Assembly: GCF_051020985.1 (NCBI RefSeq)
Contig: NC_135008.1
Span: 5,704,001 to 5,768,000, forward strand
DNA: 64,000 nucleotides
Direction: 5' to 3'
DNA from: Nomia melanderi
Taxonomy: Eukaryota; Arthropoda; Insecta; Hymenoptera; Halictidae
Below the pieces are notes generated by a model. The model made no database searches and was not told where the DNA came from. It worked only from the letters and a program-made list of their open reading frames with translations. Made by a program: the position numbers and the translations under genes. Shown in pieces: positions 1 through 13,500 of this stretch. The stretch's first letter is position 1. Every line of letters begins with the position of its first letter.

Positions 1-1225
1 TTATCGACGGAAAGCGGACGGCCGCTCGTGAGATCGCGGGATATTATTACCAACGTCGACTTCAAGTTTGCGCGAGAGAGATCTCCGAGGGCGCTCGACG
101 GTCCGCGGCGGAAAAATCCGTCGCGACGCGCGCTGGTTCGACGGGAAGTTTACGACACGCTCGACGGAGCTATTGAAAAATAGATTTTTCGGAACTGTAA
201 ACCGTTTTGTTTGACGAGAGGACGCAATTATATTTTTACTATTGCATAGGCGTACGCGCGTAATGCACCCGGAATTATTTAGGGCGGACAGTATTTCCGT
301 GGTACATCATGCCGCTCATGAATGAGTCAACGAGACATTCAATTTTCATGTACAAAGATTTATTGATGTACGTAAAATGAGGTTCATACATTTTGCATGC
401 ATTCTGTTGCATTGTACGACTGTCGGAATATAACATGCGCAGTTGTAGAATATAACGTTATCATACGGGAATGCATAAACTTGTTTCCTTTGCGGCGCAG
501 ATTCTTCGGGCGGTCGACTGAAATTCATGTCGCGTCGTTATTGAAATCAGCTTCTGCAGTGGAGAGTTATTAATTGGCCTCTTGGCTGGAGTTTTTATGG
601 ATCTCAGGGATCTTCTATCGATGATCATCTCGTTTGGTGATCCTTTAAGAACAGTTTAGAATTGTGCGAAGTTAAGAGGAACAAACGGAGATACGTGTTT
701 AGCTTGAAAAATTGTGGCGCATACGTTCCGTGGACATTTTGGAGCAATTCCAATATTTTCCAAAGAGCCACGTCCGTTGGACACGCTGCCATTCCTGGCC
801 ATTCTATGGAACAATCCACAGCTTGTTTCCATTTGCTCCTTCTTGTCATTTTAATTTCGCGAGAGACAGTCGACTGTGTGTACACATGTTCTCCATTTAT
901 GTAAATGTATGTTGAAACTCTACTCGTCGAAAAACGTACAACAAATCTGTGTTGGTACAAGCTAGGATAATATTGATAGAGCAGACAGCCGAAGATGGGG
1001 GCGTAATGTTTCCTTCGTGACAAAAGGTACCGCGAGAAGAAGCGTCCCGTATCGTTTTTAATTATTTATTCCAGTTAAGTTCGCTGTAATCCACGGGCGA
1101 AAGGCGTTAACTGTGAAATGAATTGTCGACAAGAGAATTAAACGCGGTCATTACGGCGGTTCGATGGCAGTGAACTAGGTCTTGGTATTAATAAAATCGC
1201 GCCACGTTTTCCCAGCGCGTGCTTA

Positions 1226-1253
1226 CGAACGAACGAACGAACGAACGAACGAA
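1226..1253. repeat. (CGAA)7 microsatellite
   Basis: Seven perfect tandem copies of the tetranucleotide CGAA. Confidence 0.97.
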
Positions 1254-2595
1254 TTAATCACGATGAGTTATTGCGCTTCAAAACCGTAATAACAATAATT
1301 TTCCCATGCGGCGGGAAACTCTGCCGTTTCAGCTATTAAATTCGCCACTTACATTTTAAAATCCCGATAGCGCGTTATTAATCATCGTATCCTATCGCGC
1401 CGTTCTGACCATCATGAGCTTTCGTTATCATACATTATTGGAGACGTGTCGGGCTAATTTTGTAATTACAAATTGTTCTCCGTACACGCTCCGAATTATT
1501 ATTAATCAATATATCCCCGAGCGTTCGGTATGTTCGTAAAAATTTAATTACCCACCGTCAGACTTTATTACCGGGCATTATCATTTATCATTGGAACGTT
1601 TGTTCCGCGCGATATTGCCGATCCTTCGAAGATCGTCTCTCAGCAATCGAGGATTCGATACCGGGAACGTAACGGCGTACATTGCGACAGGGATTATCTC
1701 CCGGCAAATGGACTCGGTATCAAAGACACTAACTTTATGGAAGTCAACTCCATATAGTACGCAGCCGATAGAACCAACATGGACTCCGCGCGGCGCATGC
1801 ATCTAGATATCGTCCACGTAACGCTCGGCGAACACTGTGGACTCAACCAACACCTCGGAACACAAAAGGAACAGTACACACCGCGGAGAAGCAGAGTAAA
1901 CACGTGCCACTGAGAAACCGGCGACCTTCTTGTGGACCGAAGGGTCTATATTCAAGCTCCCCCCGATCTAATCGGACTTTCAGATTACTACACCATAAAA
2001 ATATCCAATTCTCTTGACGTCTTTTATACCGTCAAGCTTTCCGATACATCGAAACATCCCGTACATCGAAAGATTTTCAATATTCATGAAAAGGAATATA
2101 TAAATTCTTCAATTGATCTCGAAGAACTTGTAATCCCATACCTACATCTTACAAGACACTTCTCGCTTTCTGCTGTCCGCGGTTGCAAGATGTTCCGTTA
2201 ATGCTCGCTGAGAAAAAAAACCCCGGGAAAAGAAGGTAAAGGCGGTTTCAAATATGGGAGGTCATCGGCCTAACCGGGACTTATTGTTCCCGAGGAACGT
2301 CCCGATATTTCCTCTCCCATAGACGGTCAAAGACAATGAGCACACAACGTCGCAGGGAAAAACGTTGTCTTTTGTTCGCGGGCCTCGCGTCACGTCGATG
2401 CGATCTGTAATACAAGCGGCCCACAGGTATCCTTTCTATTTCGATTCTCCTTTTACATCGGCCCGTTCCCGGAGGAATAATTGCGCGAGCACAACGACTC
2501 GGAAGAATTTATTTGCTACCTGGAAAGTACGAATGCTCGCGGGACTAAATACGCTCGCTCCAATCGACCGTTCGCCGGCACCGGTGTTTCACGGT

Positions 2596-2634
2596 TCTCT
2601 CTCTCTCTCTCTCTCTCTCTATCTCCCTCTCTCT
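2596..2634. repeat. (TC)n microsatellite
   Basis: There is a perfect TC run of about 25 bases, with an imperfect continuation. Confidence 0.95.
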
Positions 2635-5600
2635 TACGATGCACAGCAATTGCGAGAAATATGAATAGCCTTTATACATCCGACATCCGCGCAAATCGTG
2701 ACGAGTATTTCGTTCGCGGCTAATGGTTACGTTTCGGGACCGTTTGTGTCTCCCGCGCGGTTAATATCTCAAATAGATACACTAATTTCCGCCGGTGCTC
2801 GCAATTACCCGGATACGGAGCCACGTATTTTCTAAAGGCCGGACACGTATAGCCCGTTCGGAGTCGCTAAAGGGTACAGAATGATTTCAATGGACGTGCT
2901 AGAATAAAGTGCATCCTACACGCGAACCAAGGGAATCCGTCTGGCGTATTTTAGTTAATCAGTCCTTAATTCCACGAGTAGATTCATCGACGTTTCCTGA
3001 GAAACGAGTAGAAGTACTAATCATGTTTCTTCGTTATTCGTTCTTGTTTGCGTGAACCTTCTCTATATTCTGTTCCCTATAATTAACATTTCCACGAAGA
3101 AAAATCTTATTCATTCTTCTCTGAAGTTCATACAACTTTACGACGCTCGAGTCGATTGTCGGCTTGTTTTCTTGAGTTTTAGATCCGCGACTCCAATATT
3201 CTGTTTCGCCGCCGTCGTATTACCAAGCTTATTCTTCCGGCTCTTTAGAATTCTCCTATAAGAGGACAAGATTTTATCTCGGACGTAACAGAAGGTTCCT
3301 GGAGGGGAGACGCGAAAAAATATGAAGATCTTTCGCGGGCGGAAGTGTTACGATCCCTTTGTGGCGGCGTTTCCTCGCGGGCACGCCGGCGAGCAGATCG
3401 TACCTACCGTACACGGAATGGTATCTCTTCAAATTGCTTTGTGCTCTCGCGCCGCGCGTCTCGCGAAGATGCTAACAGTGCGGTTTTGTCAGGCCGGGCG
3501 TAAAGAAGCGCGGCGTTTATGGAACGCCCGTTTTCGAAGCCGTCGGGCCGACCGGCTGTAATAACGAACCGACAGGTAGCAATTTTCGATTCGCCGCCCT
3601 TGCGGTGCGTTCCGTCGATCATCGGGAGATTCGTTCGGGGAATCCGCAACGTTCAAGATCATTGTCCGACAGTAAAACCCATCAAACCGTCATCGATGTA
3701 TATAAGGTTGACCGTTCGAGCCCGAGGCGTTACACTGCCTAAAAGCGCCAGTCTATCGGTTCGTAGAATCAAACGTAGCTTATTTATTTCTTTTCCTAAT
3801 TTTTCAGTTTTATTTTTGTCATTATCCGCCTGAGACTGTAAAAATATAACGACCTATTTAAAGTTTCTTTTTGTGAAAATAGAAAAGCTCAGTTTCTTCA
3901 TTGAAACGAAAGAACGCGATCTCTTGGCATTTTTCGACTGAATTTTCGCAGAAACCGGTGGGACTCAAACGGCTAATGAAAAGAACGGTAATAAGAAAAG
4001 AAAATATTGAGTACATAGAAGTTTGAAATTTAATGAATCCTATAATCGTCATAGTTAATGTATGTATAATCCTTTAGCTAAGAATTTTGTCAACTCGTAT
4101 TTCTAAGAGAGTGTACTAAACTAAATTAAACCGATCTAAACTAATCACATTTATATAATATATGACAAACGAAAGACGTCATTGTTGAATTAGAATTCAC
4201 TTACGTCAGACCTAAACTGGTTTCGCTGAAATGATTGTCAATAATACTTTACGAGCACCAATGGCGCCTATTATAGCCATTTCTCTGCTAGAAATCTTCG
4301 ATACCTCTGTAAAATGGCCAATTATTGCGAACACAATCTCGTACGTAACCAACGCACGGTCAGTTCAACGCTGAGCTGTCTTGACAAGGTAACAACTCTG
4401 AATATACCGATAATGGTCCGATAAACTGATGGATGGACGATGATTTTAAAGTTTCCCCGCGGTTCGACGCGACGGATTGAATGGCAACCGGGGATTTCGC
4501 GCTTCGGCGAGGTCGTTCGCGCTGCTCGCGTGACGGCTCGCATTTTCGGGGCTCGCGTTCGTCGCCGTGAATAAGATTAATGGGAATAAATATGAAATTT
4601 GCATTCAGACGTTCTACACGCCGGAATTCCTGGTGACGATAGAACCGCATAATGGAAATGCCGAAACGCGAGGGGCGCCGCGCGCGTCTTATACCCGGCC
4701 GAATGCCGCGAATACGTGGCGGCGCACAGGTTTGCCGGCCTCTGTTTTGCGTACCCGCGGCAGTAGTTCACTGGGAACACAGCTGGGTAATAGGGCAGTT
4801 AATTATACCGGGATAATCGTAAGAATTATTGTCCCCTCTAATTCCGTTTCGCTATCTCCGCTCTTCACCGGTGATCTCTTTTTATACGTTCCACTTTAAT
4901 CAAAATTGTTACCCGTTCCCGGGGTCTAATCAGCTTATTAGTCGGGTAATTGTAAAAGTAATTGCGTTTTCATGCGCCTCATTCTTTCGCCAGGTTTTTT
5001 CCATAAATTCCATTTCCTCTGCGAACGTTTCACGACGCGTAGCATTAAACGTCTACTTTTCCCCAATTATCTGCTTCATTATTGTTAAACGTGAATTGTT
5101 GTAATTATTCGAATACATTAACCGCTCTCCCCGGTAAATGATTTCCATCATCATCGCGTAATTCACCGCAAATTTCATACTTGTCCCAGTGCATAAAGTA
5201 CGGACCCGTTCAGTAACCTCCCTAATGAAACCGCCGGCCTCCGCGCGGATGAAACCGCCTCATCCGTTCCTCATCTTCCCCTTTTCGAAATCCGGTTAGC
5301 GGGCGCGTTACAACGTTACGTCGTCTGCTCCGGATTAACGACAATGGCCGGGCGGGTCGTGTCCCAAAGAATGTGTCAATAGTTGTTCAACACTCATCGA
5401 AACACACAACATCGATTACCAATGACCGCGTGAGCCCGCGCATCGATGATCCCCGTGTCTCTTTACTTTTCGCGCGCACCGCAAATAGAGGCTCCCATTC
5501 CAATCAACTCGTTATTTGATTGTGTTGCCGTTTTCATAGCTTCCCGGATAAAGGCGTATTCACACCGTGCTTTCCGGCGCGCCGTTCGACAGAAATATTC

Positions 5601-8600
5601 TTTGAACGACAACCGACACGCGAAACTGGTGATGGATGAATCGACCAGGAATTTTTGTCCGGCGGCCATCGCAAAACGCTTAGATGGAAACCCGGCCATT
5701 GTGGGGCCGTCGTGAAAAGTTGCGGAACCTTTTCAAAACTGTCATCGGTCAAACGGGAAGCCTTTGTAAGATCAAACAATCAGAAACCATCGCGGAATCG
5801 TTGATAACCCGGTTTTCAAATTTCCGGCGCGTCCGCAACGAAATTCGAACGCAATTTTCATACCGGCGAGCTTTTGTGATTAGCCCCGCCCTCTTTCCGA
5901 TATAATTGTACAGCTGCTAAGCTGCGGATTTTACGGTTTTATAGGATATTCGATTGTACGGAGCGCGTCATCGCGGGATTTAAAATGTTTAACGAGATTT
6001 TTCATACACGAGGAATTTAATGGACAGGGCGGGCCGGTTGTTGTTTAAATCGAACTCTTCGGGATTTATTCCGATGGAATTCGCGTCTGCATAAACGCAC
6101 CGTAACGATCACGTTCGCGCGGAACGGAATGGTGTGAATCGGACTTAAACCGGAGCAATAGATTTACCGCAGACATAACACCGTCTAGCCGGCGCAAGTT
6201 TCCAAGTCGGTTTATTTAGTCGGCCGGGCACGTTTACGCGCGCACGCCTACGCGAGAGGAAAGTCGCGTGCGTCGCACGTGTCTTCGAGCGACGCGAGAG
6301 CACGACAGTTGATTTTAACGCGCGCAGTGGCCGGAACACGGAGCTCCGGCTGCCGTTATTGCGACCTCGCTCTTCTATTTTATCCGCCGCGGCGTTCCTG
6401 TAATTCATGTTTATTTCAACCGCCGCGAGACTCCTATAACGCGATTAAGAGATCGATGGAAAGCGACTGCAAAACGAGGATTCATCGTGAAAAAAAATAG
6501 TACACGCGAGAGGAAGAAATCGAACGAGTACACGAAAACCTGTAAAATGTAAATTTCAAATCTCTGTAACAGGGAATTTTTTAATCGCGTTATACGGGAT
6601 CCCGCCGTATATTAAAACGCTTGTCCTTGCCGTTCCCGTTTCTTTTTCGGACAATGGACCGCCTATTCTCCGGACGCCTGTGTTTCCCTCTTTCCTCTTC
6701 GACGCGAAAAATGCATTCACGTGGACCGCGCTATCCAATTTTTCTGATTGGCAATATGCGTTTCTTTGTGCGCTCCTTGACGTGCTCGACGTTTCCATTT
6801 GAAACTTTTATACCTTTTTCCGAAAGTATATTGTTGCTTTTCGCAAAAAAGGGGGGTGAAAAGAACAATAGAGATGAATGGATCTTTGGAGCGGGATACA
6901 ATTGTAATTATTTTTCTTTCGGTTCGCGAAAAAGCTGCTGGATTTTACACGCAGGCTCACCCGCGACACTGTACGCTCTCCTCTTGCACTGTCCTCCACC
7001 TTTTTGCTAGGCAAACTTCTATTTTCTTTGATACTGTACATTATTTTATCCTCCCCGTAATCTTTGGAGTCCTTCTGGACACAGCCAAGGATAATAAGAC
7101 GCGAAGGTAGGAAAATATTTGCCAGAGGGAAGACAAACTTATAATAACCGACCATTCTTGACGGCAGATTACATACCCGTTAAGAAAGCTTCCCCCGTGA
7201 ACTAATAAAACCACGGGAAAATACGATAAAGAACGTCTAATTAAACCTTCAACTGCCAACTGTTTTTCCACTGTTCCCTGAATAAACATTAGCCCAGCTT
7301 ACGGTACAGATAACGTAAGGTGCAACTATATACCTTGTAATCGGTCTCTCTCAAGATTACACACGTTCACAGATTATCTGACTTTGCATAAACTGCGGGC
7401 GTACGAGAGCGCGCTCCCGTGTGTTACGCGAATGGCGCTGTAATAAATAACGCAAGAATGTTGAAAGTATTTCCGGAAACAGGCGTGGAACCCGCGTCGA
7501 TCTTCCATTGAATTACGTGTCGCGCAAAGTACCAATTATCGGCACTTTACCCGGCACACGTTCCTGTCGTCGCGTCCCGACGATGGGGCGTTCGCGAATG
7601 TTCACAAAGGAGCTCGAGTGGCCGCGACTCGGCGATCGCCGGGTCCGCCGCGACAGTGCCAATTTCAGCCACGGACCGTGCCCCGCCATTATCTCGCGAC
7701 GCAGTTAACGGGAACGGCGAGAATCGGCCGATTCGCATTCAACCGGGTCGATCGAACTCGCGCTCCCGCAGCGGCAATTTCGAAAACGCGGACGACGCCG
7801 CGCCGGTCGTCGTAATTTTCGCGGGAATATCTCGCGCGGCATAATAATGGCACTTACACGGACGATAGGGGGCGGGAGGGGTGGTTTAAGCTATCGCCCC
7901 TTGCATCATCGTTCTACATCTGTGTCGTGTAATGGCCATGAACGACGCAAACGCGCGTCCATTTACCGAGCAAACCCCTTTTTCTTTAAAACGAAATTAC
8001 CACTTCTCCCGTAATCGTTTCCCATTCTTTGTCCGAGCGCGTTCCCACCCCGACGCCATGGGGGTTTTCGGGGAAGTGACAGGATTTACCGAGACTTCGG
8101 TAAACGGCGGAATAAATGTCAGTCATTCGAATCGCGCGCTGTTACTGTAATTTCAACGGTGTTTATACGTAGACCGTTTCAATTAAAATGATTGTAATCG
8201 AATTTCAGAAACTAAACATACACGCGCGTTCTACATTACAGGCAAGAGGCGGAATGAAACGGATATTTTAAACGGAACTTGCATCAAGTATCAATTTGCA
8301 GGAACGATCCAGAATATCGAATGTATAATAATATTAATCGAGGTACACGTACGGAATTGATTTCTATGGTTTGACGCATTCGAAATGAAACTACCGGAGT
8401 ACGTCACTTGTCATAATATTATTCCGCGACGCGGCGAATTACAGGAATGTTTTTCCGACCGTGGCGGGAGGGGGAGGGGGGTCGATTTTAGAATTGTTAT
8501 TAGTTACGGTCGTTCGTGGATTATGAAACCGAACTTTCTATTCGTCATACGGCTGCCGGGAACTGTAAACCATTTATCGGTTCGCCAGCCGTTCCACTTT

Positions 8601-10364
8601 GTTTGCCACTCGCGCAAACCGCGTTATTACATCAATATATTCATATTATATTTCATATATATTATTTGCCCCGACTCGTTACGATTTACGCTATTATGAC
8701 ATATCCAGTCGTTAAACGGTACGGCTAATGCCAATTATCGTTTCGCGATCCGACCGGCCACCGTTGATTTATTTAATTCGCATGCCAACGTTTTCGCGGT
8801 GGCCATTGTGCCGATATTGTGCGACCAATTCGTAATAATTTCGCCGATTAGCGGTCGCTATCTAGGCAACCGGTGACGCCAGCCCCGCGCCGACCGTGCC
8901 GGAAAAACGGAGAAAGAACTAACAGTGGAACGCCGCTTAATTCATCGCTTAAGATCGCATCTTTTAATCTGCCCAAAGTCTCGGCGACCTGTGTAGCACG
9001 CTATCAAGCAAGTTCGCCGCGCTGTCACGAAGCTGAAACTGTTCCGTGATGCGAACGCGTTAAAAGAGACCCCCCGAGTTCCCCGCGGAAGGCGGAAAAC
9101 AGGAAAAGCCGAGTGACCAGCGGACAAAGATCAACGCCGTTAATCGTGATTCGCGCACCAGCCAGCCGTTTTCTTTCAGTCTCCTTCAATTCGATTCAAC
9201 GCGCACGCTTTGTTCGAGAAACATTTCGCCGCGTCATTCGACACGTTGATTACCAGCAGAATTTCGAACCTTCCACGGTATTCTTAATTCGGTATCTCGG
9301 TTCTCGCGTTACACTGTTATCTAGTTACTCACGTTGCTAAACATTTCTATTCAACGTCAATTTCCACGGACAGTCGACGGAAGTCTTCCAAGGCCGAGTG
9401 GCACCGACAAGATGGAGGGAGCCGTTGCTCCTCGAGATGAGGCGTTCGAAAACCGGCAAAGGTTGAGCGACCGCAGCCCGTGATTGACATCGTCATTAAG
9501 CTGAACTTCAAGCGCAGCGCGAGAGAGCTCAGCCAGCATAGCAGCCCGTAGGCGGCTCCGTTTATATACGCGCCGTGCATCTCCGGCCCGTTGCATGTGC
9601 ATGATCGGTGGACGATGCGAGGGCTGAACGAGCTTGAGCAGCGGAAAGGAGAGGGTGGCCGGCGAGGCTTAGAGGAGAGACCGGTTCGCGGCAAGTGGGG
9701 GTGGGTCGAGAGGCAGAGGGCGGAGGGTTGTTCTCGATATGATTAATGCTTAGCATGCGTGCTCATATGCGGAGGACAGCTGTGAGTGACTTGCACTCCG
9801 CCCAAACGCCGTCCATTCGACCGATACACCTCTCTCTCTCTGTGTACTCGTACGTGTGGCTCGAGGTGTACGCGAGAGAGGCCACGGCCCCGCGACATCG
9901 CCCGCCCGCGATACTGTGTCCCGTGAACGCGCCGGCATGTTCGACACGTATTAACTCGTATTACACATCTATGATGCGAGACGTCCTGGCGCCGCCATGC
10001 CCGGCGGAACCGGTTCTCCTATACGGTGGCCTCTTTCTCTCGCGCCATCGTACCGGCCACGCTCTAAACCAGTGATGAGCAACCTTTGTCTCGCTGGTAC
10101 AACAACGTTAAGGAAATAATATCCTACGCGAGTCGCGACGTGTACGATGTTAAATGGAGGATGTAAAGGAAACGAAGGGAGACGCGTCGTCAAAGGAAGT
10201 GGAAAATGTAACTAATTCAGTAATGTTTATATTGTAACACTTGCCGCTGGAACCGAATGGAAGTAACTAATTTAAAAAGATAGCAGATGCTTCTTTTGTG
10301 AAATTACTTTAAAGACATGTGAACTGAATGATAGGCCACTTGAAATCTCAATAGGCGCTTTTAA

Positions 10365-10558
10365 CCCCTTGCGGACGGATGTCGGCATTTCGGTGAGATG
10401 AAATGTTCGTATTTGGAAGACTAATTCGCGAACAAATGATATTAGTTGAGCAAGAGAACGTAGTTTTCTTTTTTTCTATTGATTAAGCGATTGATTTGTA
10501 ATTTAGCTTCATATGTTGAAGGTTTTGTATGTTTCGAAGAATCTTCGTTCGCAAAGGG
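10365..10558. mobile_element. TTAA-flanked MITE, related subfamily
   Basis: TTAA at 10361-10364 is followed by CCCCTTGCGGACGGA. The right end TCGTTCGCAAAGGG is followed by TTGA. The two ends are inverted repeats of about 14 bases with a few mismatches. The interior is AT-rich and non-coding, in contrast to the surrounding DNA. The ends resemble the other two elements (CCC-TTGC), but the interior does not align, so I treat it as a sibling subfamily. Confidence 0.6.
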
Positions 10559-10562
10559 TTGA

Positions 10563-13500
10563 AGTTTGTATAGATGGAAGATTCATCTTTTCTTGGCGGT
10601 GATAAATATATTAATAAATATATTTTAGTTTAAGTAGAATAAGGACTGTGTTTGCGATAATTGCAAGTTTTATCCGGCAGTTATTCGGCAGGCCGCAGAT
10701 AAGTAGTAGCAGACCCGCGGATTGTTCGTCACTGTTCTAACCCCTTTCTGTCCCGCTTTTCGGCGTGCAGCGCGAGAGCCAAGCCACCCCCAATTTAACG
10801 CGTCGCACCGTTTACACGTTCACGTCGAAAGGGGTCAGAGCGCCGTTAAAAAGCGACGTTTACCATACGCCTACACGACCGTGGCTCCGCGTTAATCCGG
10901 GTTACGGCTATCGCTTGTCGTTCTCTGGTCCTGTGTTCACTGTTTTTTTTTCTTCTTGTTTCTTCCTGCGGACGAGCGAGCGATTACTCGCGGTCGTGTT
11001 TCTCCGGAATTGTTTCGCGAATTTCGGAGCTCGCCGAGGCGGTGCACGCCGCTCCCGAGGCACCGGGAATTAATAATTAGAAGTTGGATAATTATTGAAA
11101 GTACCGCCACAGGTTGCGCGGATGAATGGAGCTTGCCGGGTGATTTCGATTCTTTCGCCGAGAAGGGAAGCGTCTGGAGTATGAATTAATAGCGTAAAGC
11201 TTAAGCTGAAAAGAAGGATTATGCAAACGAATCTTCAATCCCATCCACACGATTAGCAGTCTGCCGGCGAAGTTTCAGCAAACAGTTTAGGAACGTTTCC
11301 GCGAATAGAGATGAAGGCGATTTTAGTTGTTCGAACAGCTACCCCTTTATTTTCCTAACTATAATAAACGTTTATTTGCTTTCGTTAAAGCAAATTTAGT
11401 TCGAAACTGTGTATACACTGCGGATTGCCGGGCACAGAGGGTGAAATTAACTCTTCTCCTGCCACCATTGAAGCGTTATTGTACATTCCACGTAATGGAG
11501 TTCACTTTTGACGAATTCGTTGCCGGATATTCCGTCTGCGTTCGTATTTATCTATTGTGTTTAACTCGAATTAAATCCTATTCTAAATATCGAACAATTT
11601 GCACGCGGTCCGCGACGATCGAATCGAATTTCGTACAACCTCGCAGGATCGCCGATGCGGAGGAATCGGACTCCTCGTCGTGCACTAGGCTTCGAGCATC
11701 CGGCGCGTTCTGGCGGATCCGTTAACCGGAAAAATTTTCACGGCGAGCTCGAGCCAATTACGTGGAAAGTTTCGAATTATGCATTCCCCCCACCTAATTA
11801 AGCCTCAGAAAGTGATCTTTATCGCGAGCAATTTGCATAGGAAGCACAGGAGGGCGGCTTCGTTCGGAGTAAAATATAATAACGATCAAGTGTCCGGCTC
11901 TCGGTACTCTAAACCCATTAGCTTTTGACGCCTTCCACCTATCCCCGTTAGGCGACCGCTCGGGGCGAGCAAAAATCGAGCAGAGCGAAAGGGAATAATG
12001 GAATAACAAACGCGATCCACTTGTTTCAATCATCGCGGCGTAATTCCACGTGCTGTGACGCGTTAATCCTTCTCCTCTGTGCACGCGCGAACCGTTTCAC
12101 CTACAATTTTTCCCCCTTTATTTTCCGCCCCGTCTCTGCAGCTCTCGCGTTCGCGTTTCTCGGTTCGGCCCGACTCCCGGCCGTTCGTATTTTACATGGT
12201 GTTTGGCGTCATTGCATCCATAAATTGCGTCGTTCGAAGTCGCGGGGAAGGGGAGCTCGCTTTAAAGTATTAATCGATATTCCATTTGCATCGACTTCAA
12301 GACTCGCGGCGTGACTTTAAGGCCCGGGTCACACTTGCGTTGAAATCGCGAGCTGTTTTACGAGCTTGTTCCGAGGTACACGTGTACGCGCAGTTAAAAC
12401 ACCAATGGAGCACGTAATCGATCCAGCGAGACATGGATATGATCAGCAACGAATCCAGTCTTATTCGAACAACATTGTATTTGTCACTCTTTATTCTTCA
12501 TCTCTCACTCGAGCTCAACTTTATCCAACACTGAAAGAGACTACAGCTTCCATAGGATCATTTGAGAAGGACAAAGCACGCAATTCCGAGTACAACATCA
12601 AAAGCAGGCGAAAGCTCTTTATACACTCGAGATTCGTTGTCAACGTGAACTTACCATTCCGCGAAACGCAAACGCGCATTGCCGTGTTCGCGGGGGCACA
12701 GCGAAGAAAACGATGACCGCGGAGTTAGAGCAATTAACATTGATAGCGCGGCGTATTGCCGGCGAGTTTCAGAACTCGTGCCCGACAGCGGCGTACTAAT
12801 TAGAGCATTGTTCTTATGACGTTACTCGAAGTCTGGTGTGACCATAGCTTTAAAATGGTCGTACGGGAAATTTGCTTTCGCCCGACACGGGGCGCGACGC
12901 GGACAAACGACCGTCATGCATTCGGCGAACGCATTCAGATTACTCGGCCGGCGGTGTGTCTCAGATGGAAAGATTACGCCGGTAATTACATCGCTGCTTG
13001 TTTTAACGTGCCGCGCGGGACAGAGCGCCGGGCAAGGAATAGTATCGATCCGTAATTCGAGTGCGCACGAGTCGCTCGTTACGCGCCACAAAAGAACGAT
13101 TTTACGGCTGTTGGGTTATTACTTTTCCCTCATCTTTATGTCAGCCGTCATTAGAAGTCAAATTGAATGCGTCTGGCGCGAGCGCGCGCGCGCGCGGCTG
13201 CTCGGCGAATGAAAGGAGAGGAACTGGGCGACCGAGCGGATCGAACCACGGCCGACGTCGGATAATATTTTGCGATAAGACACGACCGGCGAAATTCGAA
13301 TGCGCGGACACGATGTTCCGCGGGAATTAATGAATCGGATTCAGGGGACGGCCGGGAACGGGCTTTTCAGCCGGAACACGTGGAAAATCTATACGAATGC
13401 GGACGATAAACGTTGAATCGAATCGGGCCATGCCTTGTTCGGTTTGAAACGAACGCCGCTGTAGCGTTCCGATCGATTATAATCGCGACGGAGTTTTATA

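Larger units (their letters stand above)
1..10360. other. Gene-free, CpG-rich spacer (left arm, part 1)
   Basis: I see no coding region here. Open frames are short, often open on both strands and carry no recognisable domain. Visible features are a CGAA tetranucleotide array (1226-1253), a TC array (2596-2620), a short hairpin (8085-8104) and a GC-rich patch at about 9.4-10.0 kb with a TTTATATA box. That patch could be a non-coding exon or promoter, but I cannot prove it. Confidence 0.6.

Noticed and set aside
625..1023. Overlapping plus and minus open frames at about 0.6-1.0 kb
   Set aside because: I considered a transposon remnant, but no catalytic motif or repeat ends are visible.
7862..7885. 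G-rich tract as a G-quadruplex
   Set aside because: It has only three clear runs of three or more G; the fourth run is too short.
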